From contig JAZAYU010000005.1 in the NCBI GenBank assembly GCA_038501625.1, positions 1,178,001-1,242,000 on the forward strand: a DNA stretch of 64,000 bases. Direction: 5' to 3'. The stretch comes from Corbicula japonica. Lineage: Eukaryota; Mollusca; Bivalvia; Venerida; Cyrenidae. Positions 59,001 to 64,000 of this stretch are shown in pieces. Position 1 is the first letter of the stretch, and each line of letters begins with the position of its first letter. Both the position numbers and the translations under genes were made by a program. The notes beneath the pieces are model-generated. The model was given only the letters and a program-made list of their open reading frames with translations, did not search any database and was not told the origin of the DNA.

Positions 59001-60864
59001 TTATTACGATGGAGAACAGTTTAGATCCAGATCAGCCAGCACATCTGTGCCATATAATCAGGATCTAAACTGTTCGCTGTTTGATTTGTTAGTTTATATC
59101 TGACCAAAATGCGACCAGTGCAGATCCTGATACGATGGCACTGATGTGCTGGCTGATCTGGATCTACACTGGTCACACTTGCCTATATATGCTTATATAT
59201 GGAGGAAAGGGTTAAGGTGATAATTTCCAATGTTCTGGCTAAAATCCCAGTTAAAATTTAATATTGCTGCTCAAAAAGGGGGTTAAATCGACCACACTGA
59301 ACCCCCTCTTGATCCAAACCTCACTCCATGGTTAAATGTTTTTAACACTGTTCAATTCTTGGTCAAAATGTTTCTTAAAGCAAACTGTAGATCCAGATTG
59401 GACAGAAAGGTTTGAGTTGATTAAAAAAAACAACAAAAAACCGTAAACATAAATGCACAATGCAGAATGGGGATGTAAAACAAAATAAAGATGTAGTTTA
59501 ATTGAAGAAGATGATAATATAAATGCTGTTACAGATGCTAATTTGTAAGTTCTTTGTTTCAGACACCCTGATACCATAGATCACATGACTACACCCGAAG
59601 ACATGAAGAAATATGCCACTAAGACACTTCAATATCTGGTAAGCTACTATGTTACCTTACATGGGACTCAGAATTGTTTTAAAGAATAATTCAGCAGCGA
59701 TAGATTTCTGGCCATTTAGGATTTAGCTGATGGATCATCAAATTTCACACATAAATATAATATTGTTGCCCAACAATAAAATAAACAACGTATTTTGTCA
59801 AAAAATGAATGTTCTAAGAAGATTATATTCAGGTCAAAGTTCAGTATTTATGCCCCTTCGAAGAAGGATGCATATATAGTTTCACTTGTCTTTACATTGT
59901 CTGTCCGTACTTCTCTCAATTGTTTTGGCTTCAACTTCTCATTAACTATTGGGCGGATTTCTATCAAACTCACACAGATGATCAAGCAGGTTGTGTAGAT
60001 GATCGAGAAGAATATATATTTTCCTAGGACTATTTTTACCTGAAGTATGGCCCTTAGTTACAGATGTTGTTGTAGCAGTGGGGACATCATTGTCCGAGGA
60101 CACATTCTAGTTTTATCATTTACTGCTGATTTTATTATGATTCCAAAATGACATACACCATGTTGTTCCTGATTCAAAGGAGGGTTGAATAACATTCAAG
60201 TTTTTCTGTGTAATAGGATGTAATTTATGCAATCAACAAAACTTGAGGATCACCTAGCGTTTTACAGCGAAGATGTTTTCTCTGATAATGATATAAAACC
60301 CCTGCAGCAGCAGATATGATTTTGTAGGAAGTGCAAGATGAGTGCCATATCAGAGTTCCATTAACTACATGTACAAGAACAAGAACATCTATTTCACTAT
60401 TTTTTGAGTTATGCCACTTTCAAAAGCAATTTTAGGCAACACATGTGTTCCATGGAACACCAAATTCTTGTGGTAGACTTTGTTACAGATTTTAACAACA
60501 TAATGTCATTTTTACCATTAGATGATTGTAATTTCAAGAATTGACATCAAAGTGTCTGGATATACCTTTTCTCTTGACGTGCCCCATATCTATGATTCAA
60601 TTAAACAAGTTGAACTGTATATTATATATCAACTTAAATCAAAGCTGACTGAAATATATTTCTGTACCCTTTAATCCATATATACCGTCATTGTTTGAAT
60701 ATAAGCCACACTTTTTCCCCAGAATTCGGAAGTAAAAAGTTGGGGGTGCGGCTAATACACAGGTTTGGCTGCTTATACATTGTGTTAAGCCATTTTCACC
60801 TGTTCTATCACGTTTGGGGGCTGTGCGGCTTATACGTGAGTGCGGCTTATATTCGAACAATAAC

Positions 60865-60915
<51 letters not shown>

Positions 60916-63121
60916 TGTTTTGCATCTGTGTAATCTGATCTGGATCTACACTATTCACAGTTTGGTCAGAAAAAAAAAACAGTGAAAAGTGTAGATCCTG
61001 ATTAGACAGCACAGATGTGCTAGCTCATACTGAGCTACAATGTTTACCCATTCAATAAATGTGTATCTATGTATGATTAATGTTGTCTTCTATGTTACAG
61101 GATCAGAATATTCCTGCCGGGAGTTTTGTGTTCTTGACGGGGCTCGCCGATGGTCGAGTGTTGTACGACAACCTGAAGAACAGGATTCACCCAATCGGAT
61201 CCCTGAGAAATGACGTCACATATGCACATTTTTATGACTATTTTAATTGCTTAGAGGTATGGATTTTAGATGCAACAATGTCACATAAGCACATTTTTAT
61301 GATTATTTTAATTGTTTAGAGGTATGGATTTTAGATGCAACAATGTCACATAAGCACATTTTTGTGACTATTTTAATTTCTTAGAGATATAGTAGACTCC
61401 ACGAAATCGGGTATCAGCTATAAGAATATATCGGCAAATGGGGTACGATTTTCAAACACAAAACCAATTCCTATATAAGCCATGTAAATTTTATCGGCCG
61501 TATGGGTATCGGATAAGAGAATGTATCGCCCAATCAAATAGAAAATGTGCAATTTTTTTGGCCAAAACTGATTTAAATCAAATATTTTCACTGCCTGCTT
61601 ACAGGAAATGATACCGTTTATCGTCTGTATCAAAGCTTATGACACCCTTGTTATTTGTCTATTGTCAGCTGATAAATCCAATTAAATATTTTGATAGCGA
61701 TGAACAAGAACAATGAAGCCTCAGGGCAAACAAACTGTAACCTGTCACCTCTTTTAAAAAGCTTATTCAATCAGGTGCTAAAAATCTGTAACAAATACAC
61801 AGCAGCCTAGGACTATCCGTTATCGAGACGTTATTGGTACACATACTTACAATAATCCATGTTTAAATTCCATTGTCTCTTTTTAATTATTGCATAAATT
61901 AATCCGCACAATTCAAAAACAAACAAACAAACAAAAAGTAATTTCTCAATCATGTTTGATCTACAAGAACTGTGTACGTGACATTTCACATTTTTAGCTG
62001 GGTTAAATTGGTTGATGATGCAATAATACTGTTATGTGATACTTGAGATAAAATTGGGATGTAATTTATTATGGAATATGTTCGCATTGGTTAGTGTTTC
62101 AATACTTAATTTACATTCACGTTGTAAATGTCACGGTAGCATTATATAATTTGAAACATCGATTTTGTAGCAGAACATGACAGAAGGGTCTGTTAATCAA
62201 TAAATAAACATATAAATAATGCATATTTATCCAGAACACGATCTACCTGACCTCCATTGTCAACAAAAATATGCAGATTTCATGATGAATACGATTACCG
62301 GCCAACTGAATACTCCGGGCAAAAGAATATTTTTAGCTGACAATTTGTGTATTCGATTTGGCGGAGTCTACTGTATTAATTTTAGAGGCATACATGTACT
62401 AATGTTTAAAAATAATTATAGACTTTACTTGATTGATTTAAGTCTAACCCATGTGTAGCCAGTGTAGATCCAGATCATTCTGCACATCTTTGTATTCTTA
62501 TCTGGATCTTGACTGTTTAATTGCTAACTAATGAATCCAAAAGCAAACAGTATGGATCCAGATTAGGCTGCTCAAATGTGCAAGATGATCTTTAACTTTC
62601 ACTGGTCCCTTCTTGTTCTGAAATAATCAAATGATTCTTAATACAGACAGTATATAGTGTGATTAGAATGCACACAAGTGTAGCCAGTTCAACTGAGTTG
62701 CAATATCAGCCAATCAGATGGCATCATGCTTCAGGATCTACAACAATTCGTAGAAAGACACTTGATAGAATATGAAAATTCAAAGAAAAGACATCTGGTC
62801 AAATAGACAATTGATAGAATATGACACAATGTACAAAAATATCGAAAGTTTTCGACAAATTTGACGTAAATACAATTCTGTTAACTGCCTTTCTTTAAGC
62901 TGTCGCATTCTACCAAGTGTCCGTTCTGTCAAGTGTTGTATTCTATCAAGTGACTTTCGACGAATTGTCGTGCACAGTATGCTTGAGATTTGAGACTGGT
63001 CTCTAGATTTAGTTTTATGGTCTTAGGCTCTGGATGGTTGACTATTTCTCTATGTTTTCAGATTTCTCCTTGTACAGGGTGGATGAACACTAATGAGACA
63101 TTGAGGGATCTTACCACAAAG
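40962..63121 (+). CDS. AOAH: Acyloxyacyl hydrolase, 5' 16 exons (3' end outside window)
   Basis: AOAH removes the secondary fatty acyl chains from the lipid A of bacterial lipopolysaccharide and so detoxifies it; the vertebrate enzyme is a secreted or lysosomal lipase cut into a saposin-like small and a GDSL large subunit. The spliced reading frame gives about 470 residues that follow the human protein nearly one to one: signal peptide (1 to about 22), saposin-B region (about 32-119) with paired Cys, an acidic loop DLDGDKHSPYE and RGFSWRGKDCND near the calcium sites of the family, block I GDSISAHFH with nucleophile Ser about 251, and block III VGNDVC with Asn about 368. Exon 12 has two alternative versions. 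The His-containing block V and stop codon lie past position 64000, so intactness cannot be judged. Confidence 0.95.
42108..42409 (+). mobile_element. tRNA-derived SINE with A-tail and target duplication
   Basis: The head has a pol III box A (TAGCTCAGTAGG) and box B (GGTTCGATCCC). The body has CTTGGCGCTCAGG, similar to the conserved 'Meta' core of bivalve SINEs. It ends in about 27 A. Flanks TTATTTACCA (42098-42107) and TTATTTATCA (42410-42419) form a 10-bp target duplication with one mismatch. It lies in AOAH intron 1. The anticodon arm is not a good tRNA arm, so it is not a functional tRNA gene. Confidence 0.85.
42627..42783 (+). CDS. AOAH: AOAH exon 2, saposin-B part 1
   Basis: It follows acceptor TTTACAG and ends in phase 2 before GTAAGT. 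CDVVMGLVEQTSVIHNESVV and ERICNYLP align with human CVLVVSVIEQLAQVHNSTV and ERLCSYLP; the cysteines are saposin-fold positions. Confidence 0.95.
42914..42992 (+). mobile_element. tRNA-like SINE head fragment
   Basis: GCCCGGATAGCTTGGTT followed about 40 bases later by CAGGTTCAAGTCCCGG resembles a tRNA with box A and box B, as in molluscan tRNA-derived SINEs. No A-tail is seen. It lies in AOAH intron 2. Confidence 0.55.
43000..44730. other. AOAH intron 2: mostly unassigned
   Basis: A broken palindromic MITE at 43600-43690 and AT-rich low-complexity sequence at 44270-44420 (TTAATATA words); no other structure that I can support. Confidence 0.5.
45013..45112 (+). CDS. AOAH: AOAH exon 3, saposin-B part 2
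   Basis: It follows acceptor ATTCCAG and ends in phase 0 before GTGAGT. DVICHKLGFCTIEKGRQC matches human DVVCHTLEFCKQNTGQPLC and completes the saposin cysteines. Confidence 0.95.
45178..45332 (-). mobile_element. tRNA-like SINE fragment, minus strand
   Basis: On the minus strand the sequence has GTGGTCTAGGGTAGTG and then GCAGGTTCGAATCCC, box A and box B of a tRNA-like head, followed by an unrelated tail. It starts just after AOAH exon 3. Confidence 0.55.
45519..45932. mobile_element. Inverted-repeat element with GGTG-TTCACC ends
   Basis: Left end GGTGTTCACCAATCTGATTA is mirrored imperfectly by the right end (GAGATTGGGTGTTCACC). AOAH intron 3. Superfamily not assigned. Confidence 0.55.
46020..46490. 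repeat. Dispersed 0.45-kb repeat, copy 1
   Basis: Shares CTTTAAACAATCCAAC, TTTTTCATA, ACCATCAAATA and GTCCAATAAATTGTGA with 52960-53395. It also has an internal palindrome (GTTGGGTTGTTTAAAGT and its inverse) around 46095. It ends 16 bp before AOAH exon 4. Confidence 0.65.
46507..46569 (+). CDS. AOAH: AOAH exon 4
   Basis: A 63-bp exon, phase 0 at both ends, after TTTTCAG and before GTAAGT. It encodes QTMYHYSADPKLVQKVKHLD, in the poorly conserved linker where human AOAH is cleaved into subunits. Confidence 0.8.
47083..47648. repeat. 63-bp minisatellite, nine units, derived from the palindromic MITE
   Basis: Nine nearly identical 63-bp units (ATAAACTAATAGATCTATTG, then TTCTGATATGTGCCAGCTG and ATCTGGATCTACAC). 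The unit contains the right-hand arm of the palindromic MITE, whose left part lies at 46970-47080. Because 63 is a multiple of three the array leaves a long open frame on the minus strand, which is not a gene. AOAH intron 4. Confidence 0.9.
48017..48189. repeat. Long palindrome
   Basis: Arms of about 60 bp with AATAGGAATAA, TTGAAGTTTGC and GGTATACACAGATTTTAATGG, centred near 48105. AOAH intron 4. Confidence 0.75.
48440..48591. repeat. Long palindrome
   Basis: Arms of about 65 bp with ATTTGTATTTACCAGTGT and GAAATATATTTCAC, centred on CGTGGCTTCGCCACG near 48520. It lies 110 bp before AOAH exon 5. Confidence 0.75.
48701..48765 (+). CDS. AOAH: AOAH exon 5
   Basis: It follows acceptor AATTACAG and ends in phase 2 before GTAAGT. 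IKFCDLPGIKEICNWLN aligns with human SDICSLPVLAKICQKI, including both Cys. Confidence 0.9.
48848..49132 (-). repeat. Dispersed repeat, CAGATGATCAAGCAGG family, copy 1
   Basis: Shares CACAGATGATCAAGCAGG, TTGCAGCAGTGG and TGTCTGAGGACACA with 50860-51126 and 59849-60114. On the minus strand it has the same order as the composite elements: body, GGAC/GGACG-type stretch, terminal GGGGGCATA-like hairpin. It lies in AOAH intron 5. Confidence 0.65.
49576..49636 (+). CDS. AOAH: AOAH exon 6, acidic calcium-site loop
   Basis: It follows acceptor TTTTCAG and ends in phase 0 before GTAAAT. It encodes IFSDHEPAIDLDGDKHSPYE; the DLDGDKHS stretch matches human DVDSDKYS, part of the calcium-binding segment of the enzyme. 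Confidence 0.92.
49666..49816. repeat. Long palindrome
   Basis: Arms of about 68 bp with GTATCTTACATGAG, GGTAAAGATGGAAAAATCTG and ACTGTTTTGCGGGAA, centred near 49742. It starts 29 bp after the AOAH exon 6 boundary. Confidence 0.8.
50499..50661. repeat. Long palindrome
   Basis: Arms of about 75 bp with GGTTATTAGACGTTTTACTG and CTTGAAAAGTCATATTGGAC, nearly perfect. An outer inverted pair (50225-50245 and 50475-50495, ATTCTACATCTAATAAAT) shows that a larger inverted-repeat element once surrounded it. AOAH intron 6. Confidence 0.8.
50860..51126 (-). repeat. Dispersed repeat, CAGATGATCAAGCAGG family, copy 2
   Basis: Begins with TTATGCCCCCACAAAATGGG, the hairpin end, followed by a CTGTATGTCCATCCTTCC stretch and the shared body. 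AOAH intron 6. Confidence 0.65.
51353..51423 (+). CDS. AOAH: AOAH exon 7
   Basis: It follows acceptor ATTTCAG and ends in phase 2 before GTAACA. TLRGFSWRGKDCND is nearly human TLRGYHWRGRDCND, a signature of the family. Confidence 0.97.
52960..53395. repeat. Dispersed 0.45-kb repeat, copy 2
   Basis: The second copy of the family at 46020-46490, same orientation. AOAH intron 7. Confidence 0.65.
53594..53642 (+). CDS. AOAH: AOAH exon 8
   Basis: A 49-bp exon after TTGCAG and before GTATTT, ending in phase 0. SANGDVNVDTNCNGIK aligns with human NNWDVHQDSNCNGIW, which continues the calcium-binding region. Confidence 0.93.
54456..54599 (+). CDS. AOAH: AOAH exon 9, GDSL block I with nucleophile Ser
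   Basis: It follows acceptor GCACAG and ends in phase 0 before GTAGGT. GQDPTSGTPYE leads into RGIAVLGDSISAHFHLP, where the Ser of GDS is the catalytic nucleophile by comparison with human RGIILLGDSAGAHFHI. Confidence 0.98.
54610..54830 (+). repeat. Degenerate (TGTATGTTTGTT)n tract
   Basis: Low-complexity T/G/A-rich run starting about 10 bp after the AOAH exon 9 donor. It produces overlapping open frames that are not genes. Confidence 0.75.
54976..55045 (+). CDS. AOAH: AOAH exon 10
   Basis: It follows acceptor TTTCAG and ends in phase 1 before GTAACT. ENELDWPALSYATG matches human TNELDWPQLSGATG. Confidence 0.95.
55058..55273. mobile_element. TTAA palindromic MITE after AOAH exon 10
   Basis: Complete ends; starts 13 bp after the exon 10 boundary. 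Confidence 0.8.
56132..56254 (+). CDS. AOAH: AOAH exon 11
   Basis: It follows acceptor GTTTCAG and ends in phase 1 before GTAAAC. SLYLRLWQRNRCNFRDYQNI matches human SIYLRLWKRNHCNHRDYQNI, including the invariant Cys and the DYQNI that precedes the block with oxyanion residues. Confidence 0.97.
56604..56877. mobile_element. TTAA palindromic MITE in AOAH intron 11
   Basis: Complete, with a short A-rich expansion in the middle (near 56730-56760). Ends 68 bp before exon 12a. Confidence 0.8.
56945..56984 (+). CDS. AOAH: AOAH exon 12a (alternative)
   Basis: A 40-bp exon after TTTACCAG and before GTATTT, entering in phase 1 and leaving in phase 2. It encodes GARAGAMVDNIEKR, corresponding to human GASSRNLKKFIES. 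It pairs with 12b at 57465, which has the same length and phases; joining both would give an immediate stop. Confidence 0.85.
57465..57504 (+). CDS. AOAH: AOAH exon 12b (alternative, duplicated exon)
   Basis: A second 40-bp exon after TTCTTTAG and before GTGAAA, with the same phases as 12a. It encodes GADAEGMYKNIESR, identical to 12a at 8 of 14 positions. Including it instead of 12a keeps the frame into exon 13; including both reads AGG TGC TGA. Mutually exclusive use is inferred from phase; transcript data would decide. Confidence 0.75.
57951..58192. mobile_element. TTAA palindromic MITE in AOAH intron 12
   Basis: Complete, with TTAA at both ends and both modules. Confidence 0.8.
58791..58865 (+). 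CDS. AOAH: AOAH exon 13, GND block III
   Basis: It follows acceptor GTTTCAG and ends in phase 2 before GTAAAA. GDYPLIVIYALVGNDVCNG matches human LDYPAIVIYAMIGNDVCSG; the Asn of GND is an oxyanion-hole residue in this lipase class. Confidence 0.97.
58974..59215. mobile_element. TTAA palindromic MITE in AOAH intron 13
   Basis: Complete, left end TTAACTCTTTCCTCCATAG; one of the best preserved copies. Confidence 0.8.
59563..59638 (+). CDS. AOAH: AOAH exon 14
   Basis: It follows acceptor GTTTCAG and ends in phase 0 before GTAAGC. HMTTPEDMKKYATKTLQYL aligns with human AMTTPEKLYSNVMQTLKHL. Confidence 0.95.
59849..60114 (-). repeat. Dispersed repeat, CAGATGATCAAGCAGG family, copy 3
   Basis: Begins TTATGCCCCTTCGAAGAAGG, an end hairpin, followed by a CTGTCCGTAC stretch and the shared body, ending TGTCCGAGGACACATTCTAG. 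AOAH intron 14. Confidence 0.65.
60683..60868. mobile_element. TACCGTCATTG MITE, copy 3, next to (TA)n
   Basis: Begins TACCGTCATTGTTTG and ends CAATAACGGTA, and runs straight into a (TA) run at 60867-60911. AOAH intron 14, opposite gene from copies 1 and 2. Confidence 0.75.
60867..60911. repeat. (TA)n microsatellite
   Basis: An uninterrupted TA run of about 22 units, fused to the end of the third TACCGTCATTG MITE. Confidence 0.9.
61101..61256 (+). CDS. AOAH: AOAH exon 15
   Basis: It follows acceptor GTTACAG; 156 bp, phase 0 at both ends, before GTATGG. FVFLTGLADGRVLYDNLKNR and HPIGSLRNDVTYAHFYDYF match human GLPDGTFLWDNLHNR and HPLGQLNKDMTYAQLYSF. The exon tail and donor recur twice just downstream (61257-61386). 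Confidence 0.97.
61257..61386 (+). repeat. Two extra copies of the AOAH exon 15 tail and donor
   Basis: A unit of about 64 bp (CACATTTTTATGACTATTTT plus AATTGCTTAGAGGTATGG, with the intron start TTTTAGATGCAACAATGTCA) is repeated in tandem. The second copy keeps GAG|GTATGG, the third has GAG|ATATAG and has lost its donor. Confidence 0.85.
61390..62373. mobile_element. Tigger/pogo-like element, copy 2
   Basis: Same family and orientation as 30395-31559, with a first-base change at the left end and an internal deletion (984 against 1165 bp). Flanked by TA. It sits directly after the repeated exon 15 tails in AOAH intron 15. Confidence 0.75.
63062..63121 (+). CDS. AOAH: AOAH exon 16 (last in window)
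   Basis: It follows acceptor TTTTCAG and ends in phase 0 before GTAGAA. ISPCTGWMNTNETLRDLTTK matches human VSPCHGWMSSNKTLRTLTSE. Roughly the last 100 residues of the enzyme should lie to the right of the window. Confidence 0.95.
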
Positions 63122-63202
63122 GTAGAATTGCTTTCACAACACATTATTTTCATGTCATTTTTGTATTTTAATGAAAAAAAGTTATAATTGTATGTTAGTT
63201 CG

Positions 63203-63893
63203 TATAGTGGTGAAATATTAACCTGCCCATTATGCATACATTACACAGTGGTTGAACGTGCTATTTTGAGACGGGAATATCCTTGCTATTTTGGACTGGT
63301 CTTTTGCATTTGTATGTATATCTTTAAAACTGCATTCACTTCCACATGCGTCTATAGCGCAATTGGTAGGAAGGCAGAAAATAGCAAACGTCAATTTTTT
63401 TGCCGCTTGGCGCGGGTTCCAGTCGTACTTGGACCTATAATATTTTTTTATAAAACAATCTGCTTAGCTTTTGAGCCGAGATGCCCTATAACTGATTGTT
63501 CCACCATTTCAAAACGTATACATGTTGTGTAAACTACATATTTCTTAATGATCATCTGCCATACATGTAGAAATTAACAATGGTTTCCACATGGAAAATA
63601 ACAAAAACGTGAAACTTTATATAGATAAACGCTTTAACTTAAAAAAGTATAAAACAAAAATGGCACTAGCAGGACTCGAACCACATACCTTTAGCGTTTG
63701 AATGCTGCACTTTACCACTGAGCCATTCCGCTTTCATACCTGCCTAGCGGAAAGAAGACACCTATATACTGCATGAGTAATGGATTTCCCGTTGAGGTAA
63801 TGACGACTTTCACGCTTTGGTGATAAAGTTAAAAATATCACAACCAACCACCGAATAATGTATGCAAAATGGGCAGGTTAATATTTCACCACT
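63203..63893. mobile_element. Inverted-repeat element containing two tRNA-like segments
   Basis: The ends are inverted copies of about 45 bp, beginning TAGTGGTGAAATATTAACCT and flanked by TA on both sides. Inside are two tRNA-like segments in opposite orientation: one on plus near 63350-63435 (TATAGCGCAATTGGTAGG then GGGTTCCAGTC) and one on minus near 63655-63745 (ATGGCTCAGTGGTAAAG then TGGTTCGAGTCC). It lies in the last AOAH intron visible. Confidence 0.7.
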
Positions 63894-64000
63894 ATATTTA
63901 AACTGTGTTTTGAGGCTGTTTTATAATTGTGTTAGAAGGCCGTGTTAACTGTATTAAGAGGCGGTCTTTGCCATGTTTTGAGGAGGAGTTGACTATGTTC

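Overview
This window is nuclear DNA of an animal with intron-rich genes, most likely a bivalve mollusc. The evidence is two multi-exon genes of metazoan families with short exons and kilobase introns, AT-rich introns crowded with short inverted-repeat transposons, tRNA-derived SINEs (one with the TTGGCGCTCAG core known from molluscan SINEs), and no bacterial gene organisation. The species assignment is inference; the gene assignments rest on exons that I joined by splice site and reading phase.

Layout. Positions 3830-40712 on the minus strand hold a complete anillin gene (ANLN): 21 coding exons whose phases agree throughout, about 1421 codons, from MDPYTE to the end of the C-terminal PH domain. 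Positions 40962-63121 on the plus strand hold the 5' part of an acyloxyacyl hydrolase gene (AOAH): 16 exons, about 470 codons, with signal peptide, saposin-B region, GDSL serine block and GND block. Its C-terminal exons, with the catalytic His block, lie beyond the right edge. The genes are head to head with only 249 bp between the two start codons, so they probably share a bidirectional promoter. Positions 1-3829 lie downstream of anillin and contain only repeats and unassigned sequence. The products are not known to work together: anillin is a cytokinesis scaffold, AOAH a secreted or lysosomal lipase that deacylates the lipid A of bacterial lipopolysaccharide.

Most intronic DNA is repeats. 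The commonest is a TTAA-flanked palindromic MITE (ends CCCTTTCCTCCAT, GATC-rich arms) with dozens of intact or broken copies; part of one has expanded into a 63-bp minisatellite at 47083-47648. Others are hAT-like elements with 8-bp target duplications, a Tigger-like pair with TA duplications, a MITE pair with 5-bp duplications, a MITE family with TACCGTCATTG ends, long near-perfect palindromes, and composite elements built from tandem units, a GGAC-type run and a terminal hairpin.

The most notable points are places where genes and repeats meet: (1) two 40-bp AOAH exons of the same phase that look like mutually exclusive alternatives; (2) a MITE inserted at the anillin exon 8 splice donor, whose target duplication contains the donor and so preserved it; (3) a near-identical 130-bp copy of the inside of anillin exon 11 placed in an intron between two direct repeats; (4) an in-frame 42-bp duplication of the acceptor of anillin exon 16; (5) a repeated tail and donor of AOAH exon 15; and (6) a possible alternative first exon of anillin.
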